64,000 nt of DNA, taken from positions 1 through 64,000 of the forward strand of contig CANRFZ010000014.1 in the NCBI GenBank assembly GCA_947630025.1. Direction: 5' to 3'. The position numbers and the translations under genes are program-made. Under the pieces are notes generated by a model. It was given only the letters and a program-made list of their open reading frames with translations, was not told the origin of the DNA and did not search any database. Shown here in pieces: positions 16,168-24,802 of this stretch. The DNA is from an uncultured Lachnospiraceae bacterium. GTDB taxonomy: Bacteria; Bacillota; Clostridia; Lachnospirales; Lachnospiraceae. Positions within the stretch are counted from its first letter, which is position 1. Each line of letters begins with the position of its first letter.

Positions 16168-17052
16168 CTATAACAGTCCGTAACCCTGCAGCGCTTTTTG
16201 CAGCACTTCCACGTGCGCCGGCTCCATCTCGGACAACGGCATATGCAGCGGGCCCACGTTCTTACCCAGCAGGTTCATGGCCGTCTTGACCGGGATCGGG
16301 TTCACTTCGCAGAACAGTGCGTCGCAGAGCTCCACCGCACGGAGCTGCTCTTGGGCGCTGCCCTCCGTGTCGCCGTCAAAGAATTTCTGACAGAGTTCGT
16401 GCATCTGCCGGGGCGCCACGTTGGACACGACGGAAATCACGCCGAGACCGCCCAGGGACAATAGCGGCACAACCTGATCGTCGTTGCCGGAATACAGATC
16501 GACTCTGCCCTGCGCCAGCGACATCAGTTTCACCACCTGAGAGATATTTCCGCTGGCCTCCTTGATGCCTACGATATTGCTGACTTCCGTGCACAGACGC
16601 ACCACCGTCTCCGGCAGGATATTGCACCCCGTCCGGCTCGGCACGTTGTAGAGGAGGATCGGGAGCTGCACCGAATCCGCGATCTTTTTGAAATGCGCGA
16701 AAAGCCCGTTCTGCGTCGCCTTATTATAGTAGGGCGTCACTAAGAGCAGGCCGTCCACGCCGTATTTCTCCGCTTCCGTGGACAGATAGACCGCCGTGTC
16801 CGTGCAGTTGGAACCCGTTCCGGCGATCACCGGAATCCTGCCGTCCACCCGCTCCGCGCAGAAGCGGATCAGATCCAGATGCTCCTCATGCGTCAGCGTG
16901 GACGCCTCGCCCGTCGTACCGCAGACGATGATCGCGTCCGTGCCGCCGGCGATCTGCTCCTCCACCAGCTCCGCAAATTTTTCGTAATTGATGCTTCCGT
17001 CCTCGTGGAATGGCGTTACGATCGCCACGCCCGCCCCTTTAAAAATTGCCAT
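16168..17052 (-). CDS. dapA: 4-hydroxy-tetrahydrodipicolinate synthase
   Basis: A 294-residue class I aldolase that condenses pyruvate with aspartate semialdehyde. Family motifs are GVAIVTPFHEDGSINY at the N-terminus, CGTTGEASTLTHEEH, YNVPSRTGCNI and the Schiff-base lysine in VGIKEASGN (around residue 160). The ATG at 17052 follows GGAGGAAATT. A longer in-frame extension to 17205 crosses the riboswitch terminator and is not real. It is the first gene behind the lysine riboswitch. Confidence 0.97.
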   Translation of the reverse strand: MAIFKGAGVAIVTPFHEDGSINYEKFAELVEEQIAGGTDAIIVCGTTGEASTLTHEEHLDLIRFCAERVDGRIPVIAGTGSNCTDTAVYLSTEAEKYGVDGLLLVTPYYNKATQNGLFAHFKKIADSVQLPILLYNVPSRTGCNILPETVVRLCTEVSNIVGIKEASGNISQVVKLMSLAQGRVDLYSGNDDQVVPLLSLGGLGVISVVSNVAPRQMHELCQKFFDGDTEGSAQEQLRAVELCDALFCEVNPIPVKTAMNLLGKNVGPLHMPLSEMEPAHVEVLQKALQGYGLL

Positions 17053-17173
17053 AATTTCCTCCGTTCCGAGAACGTGTCCGTCCGGGATGCGCCGGAGCAG
17101 TCCGCAAGCGCAGTCTCTCCGCATATCCCGCCTGTCTGCGACGCTCTCGGCACAGACAGTATTTTTCTCCTGC

Positions 17174-17202
17174 AAAAAAGCTGACCGCACAGGGCCAGCT
17201 TT
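17174..17202 (-). terminator. Riboswitch-controlled terminator before dapA
   Basis: On the minus strand AAAGCTGGCC pairs with GGTCAGCTTT (10 bp, one G-U) around a 6-base loop and runs into six T residues. It lies directly after the lysine aptamer and would stop transcription when lysine is bound. Confidence 0.9.
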
Positions 17203-17216
17203 CAACTCAAATTACC

Positions 17217-17381
17217 TGATAGCGCCCCATCGTTCCGATGACAGTCACACAGCTCTTAACTGTATGCCCAAGACGGGAATCCTCAGGCCCTTCCCTCTTT
17301 CGGCGTGTTCCCCTTTCGGAAGCCTTCGTCTGTGCCTGCCACATCCGGATTCCTACTGATGGAAAACGCAACCTCTATCCG
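17217..17381 (-). promoter_or_regulatory. Lysine riboswitch (L-box)
   Basis: The minus strand carries the conserved L-box series: GGATAGAGGTTGCG at the 5' side, AGTAGGAATCC, GAAGGCTTCCGAAAGGGG, ACGCCGAA, then CTTGGGCATACAGTTAAGAG, CTGTGTGACTGTCAT and the closing GGGGCGCTATC, which pairs with GATAGAGG as P1. The order and core bases match the lysine aptamer. Together with the following terminator it should shut off dapA-dapB when lysine is plentiful. Confidence 0.95.
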
Positions 17382-17400
17382 TCGTTGTTCAGTTGTGAAT

Positions 17401-17429
17401 ATCATAGCACCGCGGCGCGGTATTGTCAA
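17401..17429 (-). promoter_or_regulatory. Promoter of the lysine-riboswitch dapA operon
   Basis: On the minus strand TTGACA (17424-17429), exactly 17 bases, TATGAT (17401-17406). It abuts the cobO stop codon. Confidence 0.85.
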
Positions 17430-17930
17430 CTACTCCCAGATCTTAAAGCGCACCGTTTCGACCTTCGTCACCTCGTCCGCCAGAACGCACACCTCGTCGT
17501 TCATCGAAATGCCCGTCATAATGATGTCCATGTCGTCCGGCTTCAGGCGAAGCAGCGCCTTTAACTCCTCCACCGAGATAATGCCGTTGTCCAGAAGCCC
17601 CAGCACCTCGTCCAGAATGAGCAGCGAGCACTCGCCCGTGTTCATGACTTTCTTGGCGAAATTCAGGCCGTTCCGGATGTTCTGGCCCTCCTCCGCCTGC
17701 CGCTCCTGCGGCAGACTGGCAAAATCCTCCGTAGACTTCTCGAACCGGAAAATCTTGATCTCAGGCTCCAGCCGCTTGACAAATTCCGACTCCGCGAGGC
17801 CGCGTCCTTTCAAAAACTGGATGATTACCACGTACCCGCCGTTACAGGCGGTCTGCACCGCCCGCCCCAGCGCCGCCGGGGATTTGCCGTGGCCTTCGCC
17901 GGTGTATATGTGAATCCTGCCGTTTCCCAT
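17430..17930 (-). CDS. cobO: Corrinoid adenosyltransferase (CobO/BtuR type)
   Basis: A 166-residue P-loop enzyme that transfers the adenosyl group of ATP to cob(I)alamin or cob(I)yrinic acid diamide. The start RIHIYTGEGHGKSPAALGRA is a variant of the CobA/BtuR P-loop (usually GDGKGKT), and LLILDEVLGLLDNG is the Walker B region. The length fits the short clostridial CobO type. No other cobalamin genes are near, so it may serve salvage. It has its own promoter and a folded leader. The variant P-loop lowers certainty about the exact substrate, not the family. Confidence 0.88.
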   Translation of the reverse strand: MGNGRIHIYTGEGHGKSPAALGRAVQTACNGGYVVIIQFLKGRGLAESEFVKRLEPEIKIFRFEKSTEDFASLPQERQAEEGQNIRNGLNFAKKVMNTGECSLLILDEVLGLLDNGIISVEELKALLRLKPDDMDIIMTGISMNDEVCVLADEVTKVETVRFKIWE

Positions 17931-17950
17931 ACCCTGTTATGCTCCGTTTC

Positions 17951-17985
17951 GGGCGTTCCACGGACTATCGCGACAGTCCGCGCCC
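17951..17985 (-). other. Stem-loop in the cobO leader
   Basis: GGGCG (17951-17955) pairs with CGCCC (17981-17985), and CGGACT (17961-17966) with AGTCCG (17975-17980), with a one-sided 5-base bulge. It is too small for a cobalamin riboswitch. It may affect translation of cobO. Confidence 0.5.
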
Positions 17986-18014
17986 AGTCAGACAATAGGT
18001 TCCTTTGCCTGCCT

Positions 18015-18043
18015 ATCATAGCACAAACGCATCCTTCGTGCAA
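18015..18043 (-). promoter_or_regulatory. Promoter of cobO
   Basis: On the minus strand TTGCAC (18038-18043), a 17-base spacer and TATGAT (18015-18020). Confidence 0.75.
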
Positions 18044-18072
18044 CTTTTTTCCTGTCTCCTATTCTTCCCTGC

Positions 18073-18705
18073 CTATTCTTCCTCCACCGTCTCCAGCTTG
18101 CTGACGGACACCTCGTAGGCCACCCTGCGCTCCAGCTGGTCTTCGGACAGTTTTTTCATATATTCCCTGCTCTGGATTCTGCCCCAGATCGCGCAGCGGC
18201 TTCCCACCTCAAAGCTGCTGGCAAATCTGGCGTTGCGTCCCCAGCAGATGCAGGGGATGTAATCGGACTTGCCATAGGGCCTGTTGACCGCCAGCAGCAG
18301 ATCCGCGATCTCCCTTCCCAGCGGGGTTTTGCGGTAGACGGGCGCCTTGCATATGTAGCCGTCCAGAAAAATCTGGTTGGTCTTGGCGCTCTCCGCGATC
18401 TCGTCCACGAACTCGATCTCCCGCGCAAAAACAGACAATACCAGTCTGTTCTTCTTTTCCTCATGTCTGTTGTACGACCGGAACTGTCCCGTGATGCAGA
18501 TTTTCATTCCCTTGTAGTCTCCGCTCACGTCGAGGAGCCGCTCCGATACCATCACAGGGATGATATCCGTGGATTCGCTGAGCCTGTCAACGCTGATGTC
18601 CACCATATAAAAGCCCTCCCCGAAGATCTCGTGGCTGAAGGTAAAATCGCTGACGATTTCCCCCATAATAGCCGCCTGGTTGTTTTCAATAACCTTATCT
18701 GTCAT
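18073..18705 (-). CDS. SSB-like protein with two OB folds
   Basis: A 210-residue protein. Residues about 110-190 follow the SSB pattern (QIFLDGYICKAPVYRKTPLG, LLAVNRPYGKSDYIPCICWG, ARFASSFEVGSRCAIWGRIQSREY). The first half (about 10-105) looks like a second, more diverged OB fold with its own GQFRSYN edge. The acidic Gly/Pro tail of replicative SSB is missing; the end is a short EEE. It is a paralogue-type single-stranded DNA- or RNA-binding protein rather than the main replication SSB. It is divergent from typA. Confidence 0.75.
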   Translation of the reverse strand: MTDKVIENNQAAIMGEIVSDFTFSHEIFGEGFYMVDISVDRLSESTDIIPVMVSERLLDVSGDYKGMKICITGQFRSYNRHEEKKNRLVLSVFAREIEFVDEIAESAKTNQIFLDGYICKAPVYRKTPLGREIADLLLAVNRPYGKSDYIPCICWGRNARFASSFEVGSRCAIWGRIQSREYMKKLSEDQLERRVAYEVSVSKLETVEEE

Positions 18706-18840
18706 GTTTTTCTCCCTTCTACCCTTTAGAACCGCATAGCGGCCCCGTTTTGTATTGTATTAACAATATATATGAGAACGGCGGAAAATAGAACCGTCAG
18801 TGGTCGCGGAATTGTGCGCGGGCGTGTCGAAAATGCAAAA

Positions 18841-18878
18841 ACCGCGGTATCTTTTGTCTCCCCTTGCAATACCGCGGC
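18841..18878 (+). promoter_or_regulatory. Inverted repeat overlapping the typA promoter
   Basis: CCGCGGTAT (18842-18850) and ATACCGCGG (18869-18877) form a perfect 9-bp inverted repeat with an 18-base spacer. The right arm overlaps the -35 and the spacer of the typA promoter, where a repressor could block polymerase. A similar AATACCGCG run sits in the spacer of the dapA promoter. Confidence 0.45.
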
Positions 18879-18892
18879 GCAAGTGATATAAT
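18864..18892 (+). promoter_or_regulatory. Promoter of typA
   Basis: TTGCAA (18864-18869), a 17-base spacer and a perfect TATAAT (18887-18892). Confidence 0.85.
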
Positions 18893-18972
18893 GAGCGGGT
18901 TTGAAAACAATTCCGAAACGGCGAAACAGTGTCAAAACAGTGACGAAACAGGTAAGAAAGAAGGCAGTTTCC

Positions 18973-20817
18973 ATGAAAACGATCAGAGAAGACGTCAGAA
19001 ATATAGCGATCATCGCCCATGTAGACCACGGCAAGACCACGCTGGTGGACGAGCTGTTAAAGCAGAGCGGCGTGTTCCGCGAGAATCAGGAGGTGGCCGA
19101 GCGTGTCATGGACTCCAACGATATCGAGCGGGAGCGGGGCATTACGATCCTGTCCAAAAATACCGCCGTCAACTACAAAGGCGTCAAAATCAACATCATC
19201 GACACCCCTGGCCACGCGGACTTCGGCGGCGAGGTGGAGCGCGTCTTAAAGATGGTCAACGGCGTCATTCTGGTGGTGGACGCCTTTGAGGGGCCGATGC
19301 CCCAGACAAAATTTGTCCTGAAAAAAGCGCTGGAGCTGGATCTGGCCGTTATCGTCTGCATCAACAAGTGCGACCGCCCCGAGGCAAGGCCGGTTCAGGT
19401 AGTGGATGAAGTGCTGGAGCTTCTGATGGATCTGGACGCCAGCGACAGCCAGCTCGACTGTCCTTTTGTATACGCCTCCGCCAAGGCGGGCACGGCGAGC
19501 ACCCAGCTCACGGTCAAAGGCCGGGACATGACGCCGCTGTTTGACACGATTCTGGAGCATATTCCCGCCCCGGAGGGCGATCCCGACGCGGGGACACAGG
19601 TGCTTATCAGCACCATCGACTATAACGAATACGTGGGGCGCATCGGCGTCGGCAAGGTGGACAACGGCTCTGTCAAGGTCAATCAGGAAGTGGTCATCGT
19701 CAACCACCACGATCCCGACAAGCAGCAGAAAGTCAAGATCAGCAAGCTCTACGAGTTTGACGGCCTGAACAAAGTCGAAGTCAAAGAGGCCGGCGTCGGC
19801 TCCATCGTCGCCATCTCCGGCATCGCAGACATCCATATCGGCGACACGCTCTGCTCGCCGGAGAACCCCAGACCGATTCCGTTCCAGAAGATCTCCGAGC
19901 CGACCATCGCCATGCACTTTATCGTCAACGATTCGCCTCTGGCGGGACAGGAGGGCAAGTATGTGACCAGCCGCCATCTGCGCGACAGACTGTTCCGCGA
20001 GCTGAACACGGACGTATCGCTGCGGGTGGAGGAGACGGACACCACCGAGGCATTTAAAGTGTCGGGGCGCGGGGAGCTGCACCTGTCCGTGCTGATCGAA
20101 AATATGCGCCGCGAAGGGTACGAATTTGCGGTCAGCAAGGCGGAAGTCCTGTATAAAACAGATGAGAACGGCAAGAAGCTGGAACCGATGGAACTGTGTT
20201 ATATCGACGTGCCGGAAGAATTTTCGGGAACGGTAATCGAGAAATTAAGCCAGCGGAAAGGCGAACTGCGCAATATGGGCGCGGCCTCCGGCGGCTATAG
20301 CCGTCTGGAATTTTCCATTCCGTCCAGAGGACTCATCGGCTACCGCGGCGAGTTCCTGACGGACACAAAGGGCAACGGCATTATGAACAGTATCTTCGAC
20401 GGCTACGGCCCCTACAAAGGCGACATCCAGTACCGCAAGCAGGGCTCGCTCATCGCGTTCGAGTCGGGCGAGGCGATCACCTACGGCCTCTACAACGCGC
20501 AGGACAGGGGAACGCTCTTTATCGGGCCGGGCACAAAGGTTTACGCCGGGATGGTCGTCGGGCAGAACGGACGCGGCGAAGACATCGAGATCAACGTCTG
20601 CAAGAAAAAGCAGCTCACCAACACCCGCTCCTCCAGCGCGGACGAGGCGCTGCGCCTGACGCCGCCCAAAGTGCTGAGTCTGGAGCAGGCGCTGGAATTT
20701 ATCGACACGGACGAACTGCTGGAAGTGACGCCGGCATCGCTGCGCATCCGCAAGAAAATCCTCGATCCGACGCTGCGCAAGAGGGCCGCGATCTCCGCGG
20801 CGGCCAAGAACAACTGA
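18973..20817 (+). CDS. typA: Translational GTPase TypA/BipA
   Basis: A 614-residue ribosome-associated GTPase of the EF-G/LepA superfamily, involved in 50S assembly and stress adaptation. G1 is [10 protein letters not shown] near residue 15, G2 ERGITI, G3 [11 protein letters not shown] and G4 NKCD. The C-terminal part has the TypA-specific [21 protein letters not shown]. Length is typical (about 610). The ATG at 18973 has a modest AAGAAGG site; the 24-residue upstream extension has no support. The 80-base leader has short GAAACAG repeats. Confidence 0.97.
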   Translation: MKTIREDVRNIAIIAHVDHGKTTLVDELLKQSGVFRENQEVAERVMDSNDIERERGITILSKNTAVNYKGVKINIIDTPGHADFGGEVERVLKMVNGVILVVDAFEGPMPQTKFVLKKALELDLAVIVCINKCDRPEARPVQVVDEVLELLMDLDASDSQLDCPFVYASAKAGTASTQLTVKGRDMTPLFDTILEHIPAPEGDPDAGTQVLISTIDYNEYVGRIGVGKVDNGSVKVNQEVVIVNHHDPDKQQKVKISKLYEFDGLNKVEVKEAGVGSIVAISGIADIHIGDTLCSPENPRPIPFQKISEPTIAMHFIVNDSPLAGQEGKYVTSRHLRDRLFRELNTDVSLRVEETDTTEAFKVSGRGELHLSVLIENMRREGYEFAVSKAEVLYKTDENGKKLEPMELCYIDVPEEFSGTVIEKLSQRKGELRNMGAASGGYSRLEFSIPSRGLIGYRGEFLTDTKGNGIMNSIFDGYGPYKGDIQYRKQGSLIAFESGEAITYGLYNAQDRGTLFIGPGTKVYAGMVVGQNGRGEDIEINVCKKKQLTNTRSSSADEALRLTPPKVLSLEQALEFIDTDELLEVTPASLRIRKKILDPTLRKRAAISAAAKNN

Positions 20818-20838
20818 GGCAGAAAACATCTTGACAAT

Positions 20839-20860
20839 AGCCGTGGCAGATGCCGCGGCT
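20839..20860. other. Hairpin between typA and mgtE
   Basis: A 9-bp stem (20839-20847 with 20852-20860, one G-U) closes a 4-base loop between the two convergent genes. There is no T-run, so it is a weak terminator at best. Confidence 0.45.
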
Positions 20861-20869
20861 GCCGCCGGG

Positions 20870-22261
20870 CTAGATCCCCAGCACGACAGACGCCACCCGG
20901 AAGTAGATCAGCAGGGAAATGGCGTCCACAATCGTTGTAATAAATGGACTCGCCATCACCGCCGGGTCCATTCCTATTTTTTTGGCCAGCATCGGCAGCG
21001 TGGCGCCGACGAATTTCGCCACCACCACCGCAAATATCAGCGTGACACAGACCACGAACGCCACCGCCACGCTCACCTTGTCAAAGAGAAGCAGTTTGGC
21101 AAAATTGCACAGTGCCAGCGTCAGCCCGCACAGAATGGCGGTGCGGATCTCTTTCCAGACGACGGTGAACCAGTCGCCGAAACTGATCTCGTCCAGCGAC
21201 AGGCCGCGGATGATGATCGCGCTGGCCTGCCCGCCCGCGTTGCCGCCCGTGTCCATCAGCATGGGGATAAAGGCCGTGAGCACCACGTATCTGCTCAGCG
21301 CATTTTCAAAGGAAGTGATGATCTTGCCCGTAAAGGTGGCCGAAATCATCAATAACAACAGCCATGGAATCCTTTTCTTGTACGCATCAAAGATAGAAGT
21401 CTTCAGATAGGGCTTGTCCGAAGGCATGACAGCCGCCATCTTCTGGATATCCTCTGTAGCCTCCTCCTCGATGATCCCCACCACGTCGTCCACCGTGATG
21501 ATGCCCACCAGCCGGTCTTCGTTGTCCACCACCGGCATCGCGGTGAAGTCATATTTGGCAAAAATCTTAGCCGCTTCCTCCTGATCCATCAGCGTGTGCA
21601 GCGAAATCACGTTCTTGTGCATGATATCGCCGATCACGGCGTCGGGATCGCTGAGCAGCAGATACCGCAGGGCCACGGTGCCCACCAGCGTGCGCTGGTT
21701 GTCCAGCACGTAGCAGATGTTGATGGTCTCACTGTCCAAGCCCATCTTGCGGATTCGCTCGATGGCCTGCGCTACGGTCTGACTTTCCTTCAGGTCGATA
21801 TACTCCACCGTCATAATGCTGCCGGCGGAATCTTCCGGGTAACGCATCAGATGGTTGATGGCCTTGCGGGTGTCGGGGCTGGTATTGGCGATCAGCCGTT
21901 TGACCACGTTGGCCGGCATCTCCTCCATCAGCTCCTTGGCATCGTCGGACATCATGTTGTCGATGATCGTGCCGGCGTCCTTGTCGGACAACGATGTGAT
22001 GACGAACTGCTGCACGTCGATCTCCAGATAGGAAAAGACGCTGGCCGCCATAGCCTTGGGAAGTATCCGGAAAATCTTGACGATCTCCTCCTCGTCCATA
22101 TCCTCGATATAGTCCGCGATATCGGCGTCGTTCAGCTCCTGCACGACCTGACGCAGCTTCGTGTACTGCCCCTTGTGCAGCAGATCCAGAATCTCCTCCT
22201 TGCCGTAATTGACAATATTCTCCTCGGTCTCCCGGTTCAGGTCGTCTCTCTCGTCGCTCAT
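20870..22261 (-). CDS. mgtE: Magnesium transporter MgtE
   Basis: A 463-residue magnesium channel. The cytosolic N domain (about 1-150) is a helical repeat. Two CBS domains follow (about 150-275: MTVEYIDLKESQTV, ITVDDVVGII), then five membrane spans from about residue 300 with the pore signature MLMDTGGNAGGQ. Magnesium binding by the N and CBS domains closes the channel in characterised MgtE. There is no M-box riboswitch in the 138-base gap upstream, which is instead filled with a tandem repeat. Confidence 0.97.
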   Translation of the reverse strand: MSDERDDLNRETEENIVNYGKEEILDLLHKGQYTKLRQVVQELNDADIADYIEDMDEEEIVKIFRILPKAMAASVFSYLEIDVQQFVITSLSDKDAGTIIDNMMSDDAKELMEEMPANVVKRLIANTSPDTRKAINHLMRYPEDSAGSIMTVEYIDLKESQTVAQAIERIRKMGLDSETINICYVLDNQRTLVGTVALRYLLLSDPDAVIGDIMHKNVISLHTLMDQEEAAKIFAKYDFTAMPVVDNEDRLVGIITVDDVVGIIEEEATEDIQKMAAVMPSDKPYLKTSIFDAYKKRIPWLLLLMISATFTGKIITSFENALSRYVVLTAFIPMLMDTGGNAGGQASAIIIRGLSLDEISFGDWFTVVWKEIRTAILCGLTLALCNFAKLLLFDKVSVAVAFVVCVTLIFAVVVAKFVGATLPMLAKKIGMDPAVMASPFITTIVDAISLLIYFRVASVVLGI

Positions 22262-22307
22262 CTCTGCCCCTCCCTTCTCATCCAGGTATCTATATGCGGC
22301 TTCTTTT

Positions 22308-22414
22308 CGGTGCCGTCAAATCTCCTGCTATGCGCGCCCGCCCGCTTACGGCGGCCTCTGTCCGGTGCCGCCAAGCCTCTTATCATGCGCCAGACCTGCT
22401 TATGGCGCTTTCTC
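22308..22414 (-). repeat. Tandem duplication spanning the yigZ stop codon
   Basis: Two diverged copies of about 52-55 bases (22308-22362 and 22363-22414) share CGGTGCCG at their left ends, ATGCGC in the middle and GCTTA-GGCG on the right. The right-hand copy includes the last codons and stop (22400-22402) of yigZ; a weaker third copy may extend toward mgtE. The duplicated block therefore consists of a gene 3' end plus spacer. Confidence 0.65.
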
Positions 22415-23056
22415 AGGAACCGCGTAATACACCGGCCCGTCCGCCGTAACCGCCGCCCGGCCCGCCGTGGCGTCGGCGATCTCCCGCAGGACGGCGTTTC
22501 TGTCCGCCATGGGAACGTGCACCCGCAGCCGCACCTGTTCCCCGTAGGACACCTCGCCGCCGGCAATCCCCCGCCGGCCCAGCAGATATTGTATCTTGCC
22601 GATGCCGTTATAATCTGACACGACTGTTAGTTCATACCCGCAGGCCATCGTGCACACGCCGCTGGCCGCCAGCCCTTCCTGCGCCGCCTTCGTATAGGCC
22701 CGCACCAGACCGCCCGTTCCCAGCAGTGTGCCGCCGAAATACCGCGTCACGACCAGCACCAGATCCCGGAGGCCGGCATTTTCCAGCACTTCCAGAATGG
22801 GCCTGCCCGCGGTCCCGGAAGGCTCGCCGTCGTCGGAAAACCGCTTCAGCTCTCCCTGCTCCCCCACGATATAGGCGTAACAGTTGTGCCGGGCGTCCCA
22901 ATACTGCTTCTTGATCTTCCCCACAAAGGCCAGCGCCTCCTCCTCGGAGGAAACCGCCTCCACATGGGCGATAAAGCGCGACTTTTTCTCCTCGATCTCC
23001 GCCGTGCCGCCGTGTGCAATTATCCGATACGGTTCATACTTCTGCTGTCCTTCCAT
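22400..23056 (-). CDS. yigZ: YigZ/IMPACT family protein
   Basis: A 218-residue protein of the UPF0029 (YigZ/YvyE/IMPACT) family. The N-terminal domain has KKSRFIAHV, HNCYAYIVG, FSDDGEPSGTAGRPIL and VVTRYFGGTLLGTGGLVRAY; the C-terminal DUF1949-like ferredoxin fold follows. The E. coli structure suggests a regulatory nucleic-acid-binding role, but the cellular function is not established. It probably forms an operon with mgtE downstream. Confidence 0.93.
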   Translation of the reverse strand: MEGQQKYEPYRIIAHGGTAEIEEKKSRFIAHVEAVSSEEEALAFVGKIKKQYWDARHNCYAYIVGEQGELKRFSDDGEPSGTAGRPILEVLENAGLRDLVLVVTRYFGGTLLGTGGLVRAYTKAAQEGLAASGVCTMACGYELTVVSDYNGIGKIQYLLGRRGIAGGEVSYGEQVRLRVHVPMADRNAVLREIADATAGRAAVTADGPVYYAVPEKAP

Positions 23057-23180
23057 GCTCTTATACTACTACCTGCGGCGCGGCTGCGTCAAGGCGTGAA
23101 AAACGTCAGTCATGCAGGACGGCATCTATCCTGCGGTGTTGCTCTGAATGCTGCCGCTCATCGTTCCTCCTTTTGGACGC

Positions 23181-23220
23181 AAAAAAGCGCATGGCTTATA
23201 CATTACTGCTCCATGCGCCT
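23181..23220 (-). terminator. Terminator after the Rpn remnant
   Basis: GCGCATGG (23187-23194) pairs with CCATGCGC (23211-23218), and the minus strand ends in six T residues. Confidence 0.75.
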
Positions 23221-23256
23221 TTACGCTGCCATTTCAATAGTGAATGATATTGTTGA

Positions 23257-23649
23257 TTATGCTAATTGCATAACTTCGGCTTCGATTTCTTTTATGTCAC
23301 TTTCCAGTAATTCGGGGAAATACTCGCTGACTTCATCAATATTTATTTTCCCTTTTTTTAACATAAGTATCGCTTTTTCCATTAGAGTTTCTCTTTTAAT
23401 ATCTTTCGCATAAGTCCTCATAATCTGCTCATCATCAAATAAACTCATCATAATCGTTACTACCTCCACTTCCTTGCTGCTCAAATACTGTTTTAAAATA
23501 TTCCTGTCCTTGCAGACACGGATTGTTTCCGTAACCGCCTGCTTCGTCATTCCATGTTCTTTGATCTGCTCATTAAAAACTTTGCAGAAAACAATGTACT
23601 CATTGATAATGTTGTCCTGATCGCTCTCATAGATTACTTTGCACTTCAA
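23257..23649 (-). pseudogene. N-terminally truncated Rpn-family nuclease (transposase-like) remnant
   Basis: A 130-residue frame matches only the C-terminal half of Rpn-type PD-(D/E)XK recombination-promoting nucleases: INEYIVFCKVFNEQIKEHG, then AVTETIRVCKDRNILKQYL, EVVTIMMSLFDDEQIMR and the family tail ESDIKEIEAEVMQLA. Full-length members are about 280-320 residues, and the catalytic N-terminal domain is absent; no continuation is visible in the 160 bases upstream, which are AT-rich and hold a C9 tract at 23716-23724. It is probably a dead remnant in an AT-rich accessory patch. Confidence 0.75.
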
Positions 23650-23812
23650 TTATACAAAAAACGCTTATCTTTACAATAAAATTCACATTAAATTTACCCA
23701 TTAAATTTCTTTTTTCCCCCCCCCATTTCCTCTGTCCTGCACTTTATTCCATGGTCCGCCCTCGTTCTGCTCCACACGTTCACGGCTGGCGTTCCTGTCT
23801 GCGCTGACGCTA

Positions 23813-24451
23813 TTAATAAATAATATGCTCTTTGTGATATTGGATAAAATCTTGTTTCTGAAAATCCGGAAGATATCCGTATTCATCTAAAATCAACTTA
23901 ATCAATGCGGCAGCCCTCGCCTGAGTATTAATGCTTTTTGCCGGATGAAACTCAATGTCTGTAAAATAATTATAGTTTGAAACTGCGTTGATTTCATCTG
24001 CTGCAAATGACTGCTTTACAGCAGAAACATAGAGGAAATCATAAAATACCGTTTGAGGAGTTAAAGGGAAAGTATCATTTTGATAACAAAACGCTTTAAG
24101 TTTCCCAGAGTGATACAACCTTTCATCACGCTTTGCTTCTTTGGGCCGCACATCAAGCAAATCAAGATATGGGCCGCCACGTTCAAAAACTTTAGCGCTC
24201 TGAAAAATATTCTCAAGGGTATCGTTGTTTAACTTGAGATGGAACGCACTTAGTTTGATTCCAATAGGTTCCTTACTCTTAGTGCTGATTTCTAACGGTT
24301 TGGCGTTTGCATCTGCTTTCAAAATTGTATTATGCAAACTTTCTATGGACTTTTGTTTTTGAGATACCGCAAAACCCGGGAACCATTCAAACGAATATAT
24401 TTCACTAATCACTTTTCCACCACGGATCAAAAAGGCAGGTCGATTTGCCAC
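23813..24451 (-). CDS. NADAR-domain protein like DarT1-associated antitoxins
   Basis: A 212-residue protein resembling the NADAR (NAD- and ADP-ribose-associated) antitoxins that reverse DarT1 DNA ADP-ribosylation. The patterns YSFEWFPGFAVSQKQKSIES, KPLEIST, AFHLKL, FQSAKVFERGGPYLDLL, PLTPQTVFYDFLYVSA and FTDIEFHPAKSINTQARAAA fit the family as I recall it. I set the start at the GTG (24451) because GAGGAGGAAAGACC directly precedes it; the longer ATG frame overlaps the upstream gene. No DarT toxin gene is present in the window; the partner is a 94-residue protein 25 bases upstream. The region is AT-rich beside an Rpn remnant, as expected of transferred DNA. Confidence 0.7.
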   Translation of the reverse strand: MANRPAFLIRGGKVISEIYSFEWFPGFAVSQKQKSIESLHNTILKADANAKPLEISTKSKEPIGIKLSAFHLKLNNDTLENIFQSAKVFERGGPYLDLLDVRPKEAKRDERLYHSGKLKAFCYQNDTFPLTPQTVFYDFLYVSAVKQSFAADEINAVSNYNYFTDIEFHPAKSINTQARAAALIKLILDEYGYLPDFQKQDFIQYHKEHIIY

Positions 24452-24476
24452 GGTCTTTCCTCCTCGATAAATTGCA

Positions 24477-24761
24477 TTATTCTTCCAGTGCGCTGATGAT
24501 ATCCTGTATCTCAAGCGTGGCATCCTCTACCCGCAGCTGGACTTCTTCGCTCCAAAATCTGCTTCCGCCGGATAGTTCATCAATCAAGTTAAAGATCGCT
24601 ACTGCATCTGCGACAGGTATCAATCCGCTTGATTTCCACTCAGGCAAATTCTCATTAAGATAATTCACAATGCCTGCATAAATCTGCTCATTGAAAGAAT
24701 TATGACAACGTAATTCTACTAACAATCCCTTTTCGCCTAAAATCAAATCATAAAAATCCAC
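24477..24761 (-). CDS. Unknown 94-residue acidic protein paired with the NADAR gene
   Basis: A 94-residue soluble, acidic protein starting at a GTG (24761) after AGGCGG. No family is recognised. It is predicted mostly helical, with a conserved-looking core (VELRCHNSFNEQIYAG, VADAVAIFNLIDELSGGS) and an acidic tail ending in SALEE. It has its own promoter (24803-24831) and is followed after 25 bases by the NADAR gene, so the two are probably co-expressed. It lacks the DarT (DUF4433) motifs. It could be a toxin, a co-antitoxin or an unrelated cargo gene. Confidence 0.6.
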   Translation of the reverse strand: MDFYDLILGEKGLLVELRCHNSFNEQIYAGIVNYLNENLPEWKSSGLIPVADAVAIFNLIDELSGGSRFWSEEVQLRVEDATLEIQDIISALEE

Positions 24762-24802
24762 TGTAACACCGCCTATATCATTTTGTTTCTAAGACCATAA
24801 AT

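Noticed and set aside
17053-17205. N-terminal extension of DapA
   Set aside because: The frame is open but runs through the riboswitch terminator; the ATG at 17052 has a strong ribosome-binding site.
17931-18043. Cobalamin riboswitch before cobO
   Set aside because: The leader is only about 80 bases and lacks the B12-box; only a simple bulged stem-loop is present.
22262-22399. Magnesium M-box riboswitch before mgtE
   Set aside because: The 138-base gap is made of diverged tandem repeats that include the yigZ end; no M-box core is seen.
23716-23724. C9 tract as a phase-variation switch (also 28072-28080)
   Set aside because: Both tracts are intergenic and not inside a reading frame or between promoter boxes, so slippage would have no obvious effect; sequencing error is also possible.
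23701-23886. A 61-residue minus-strand frame downstream of the NADAR gene
   Set aside because: No ribosome-binding site, it overlaps the NADAR gene in another frame, and it ends in the C9 tract.
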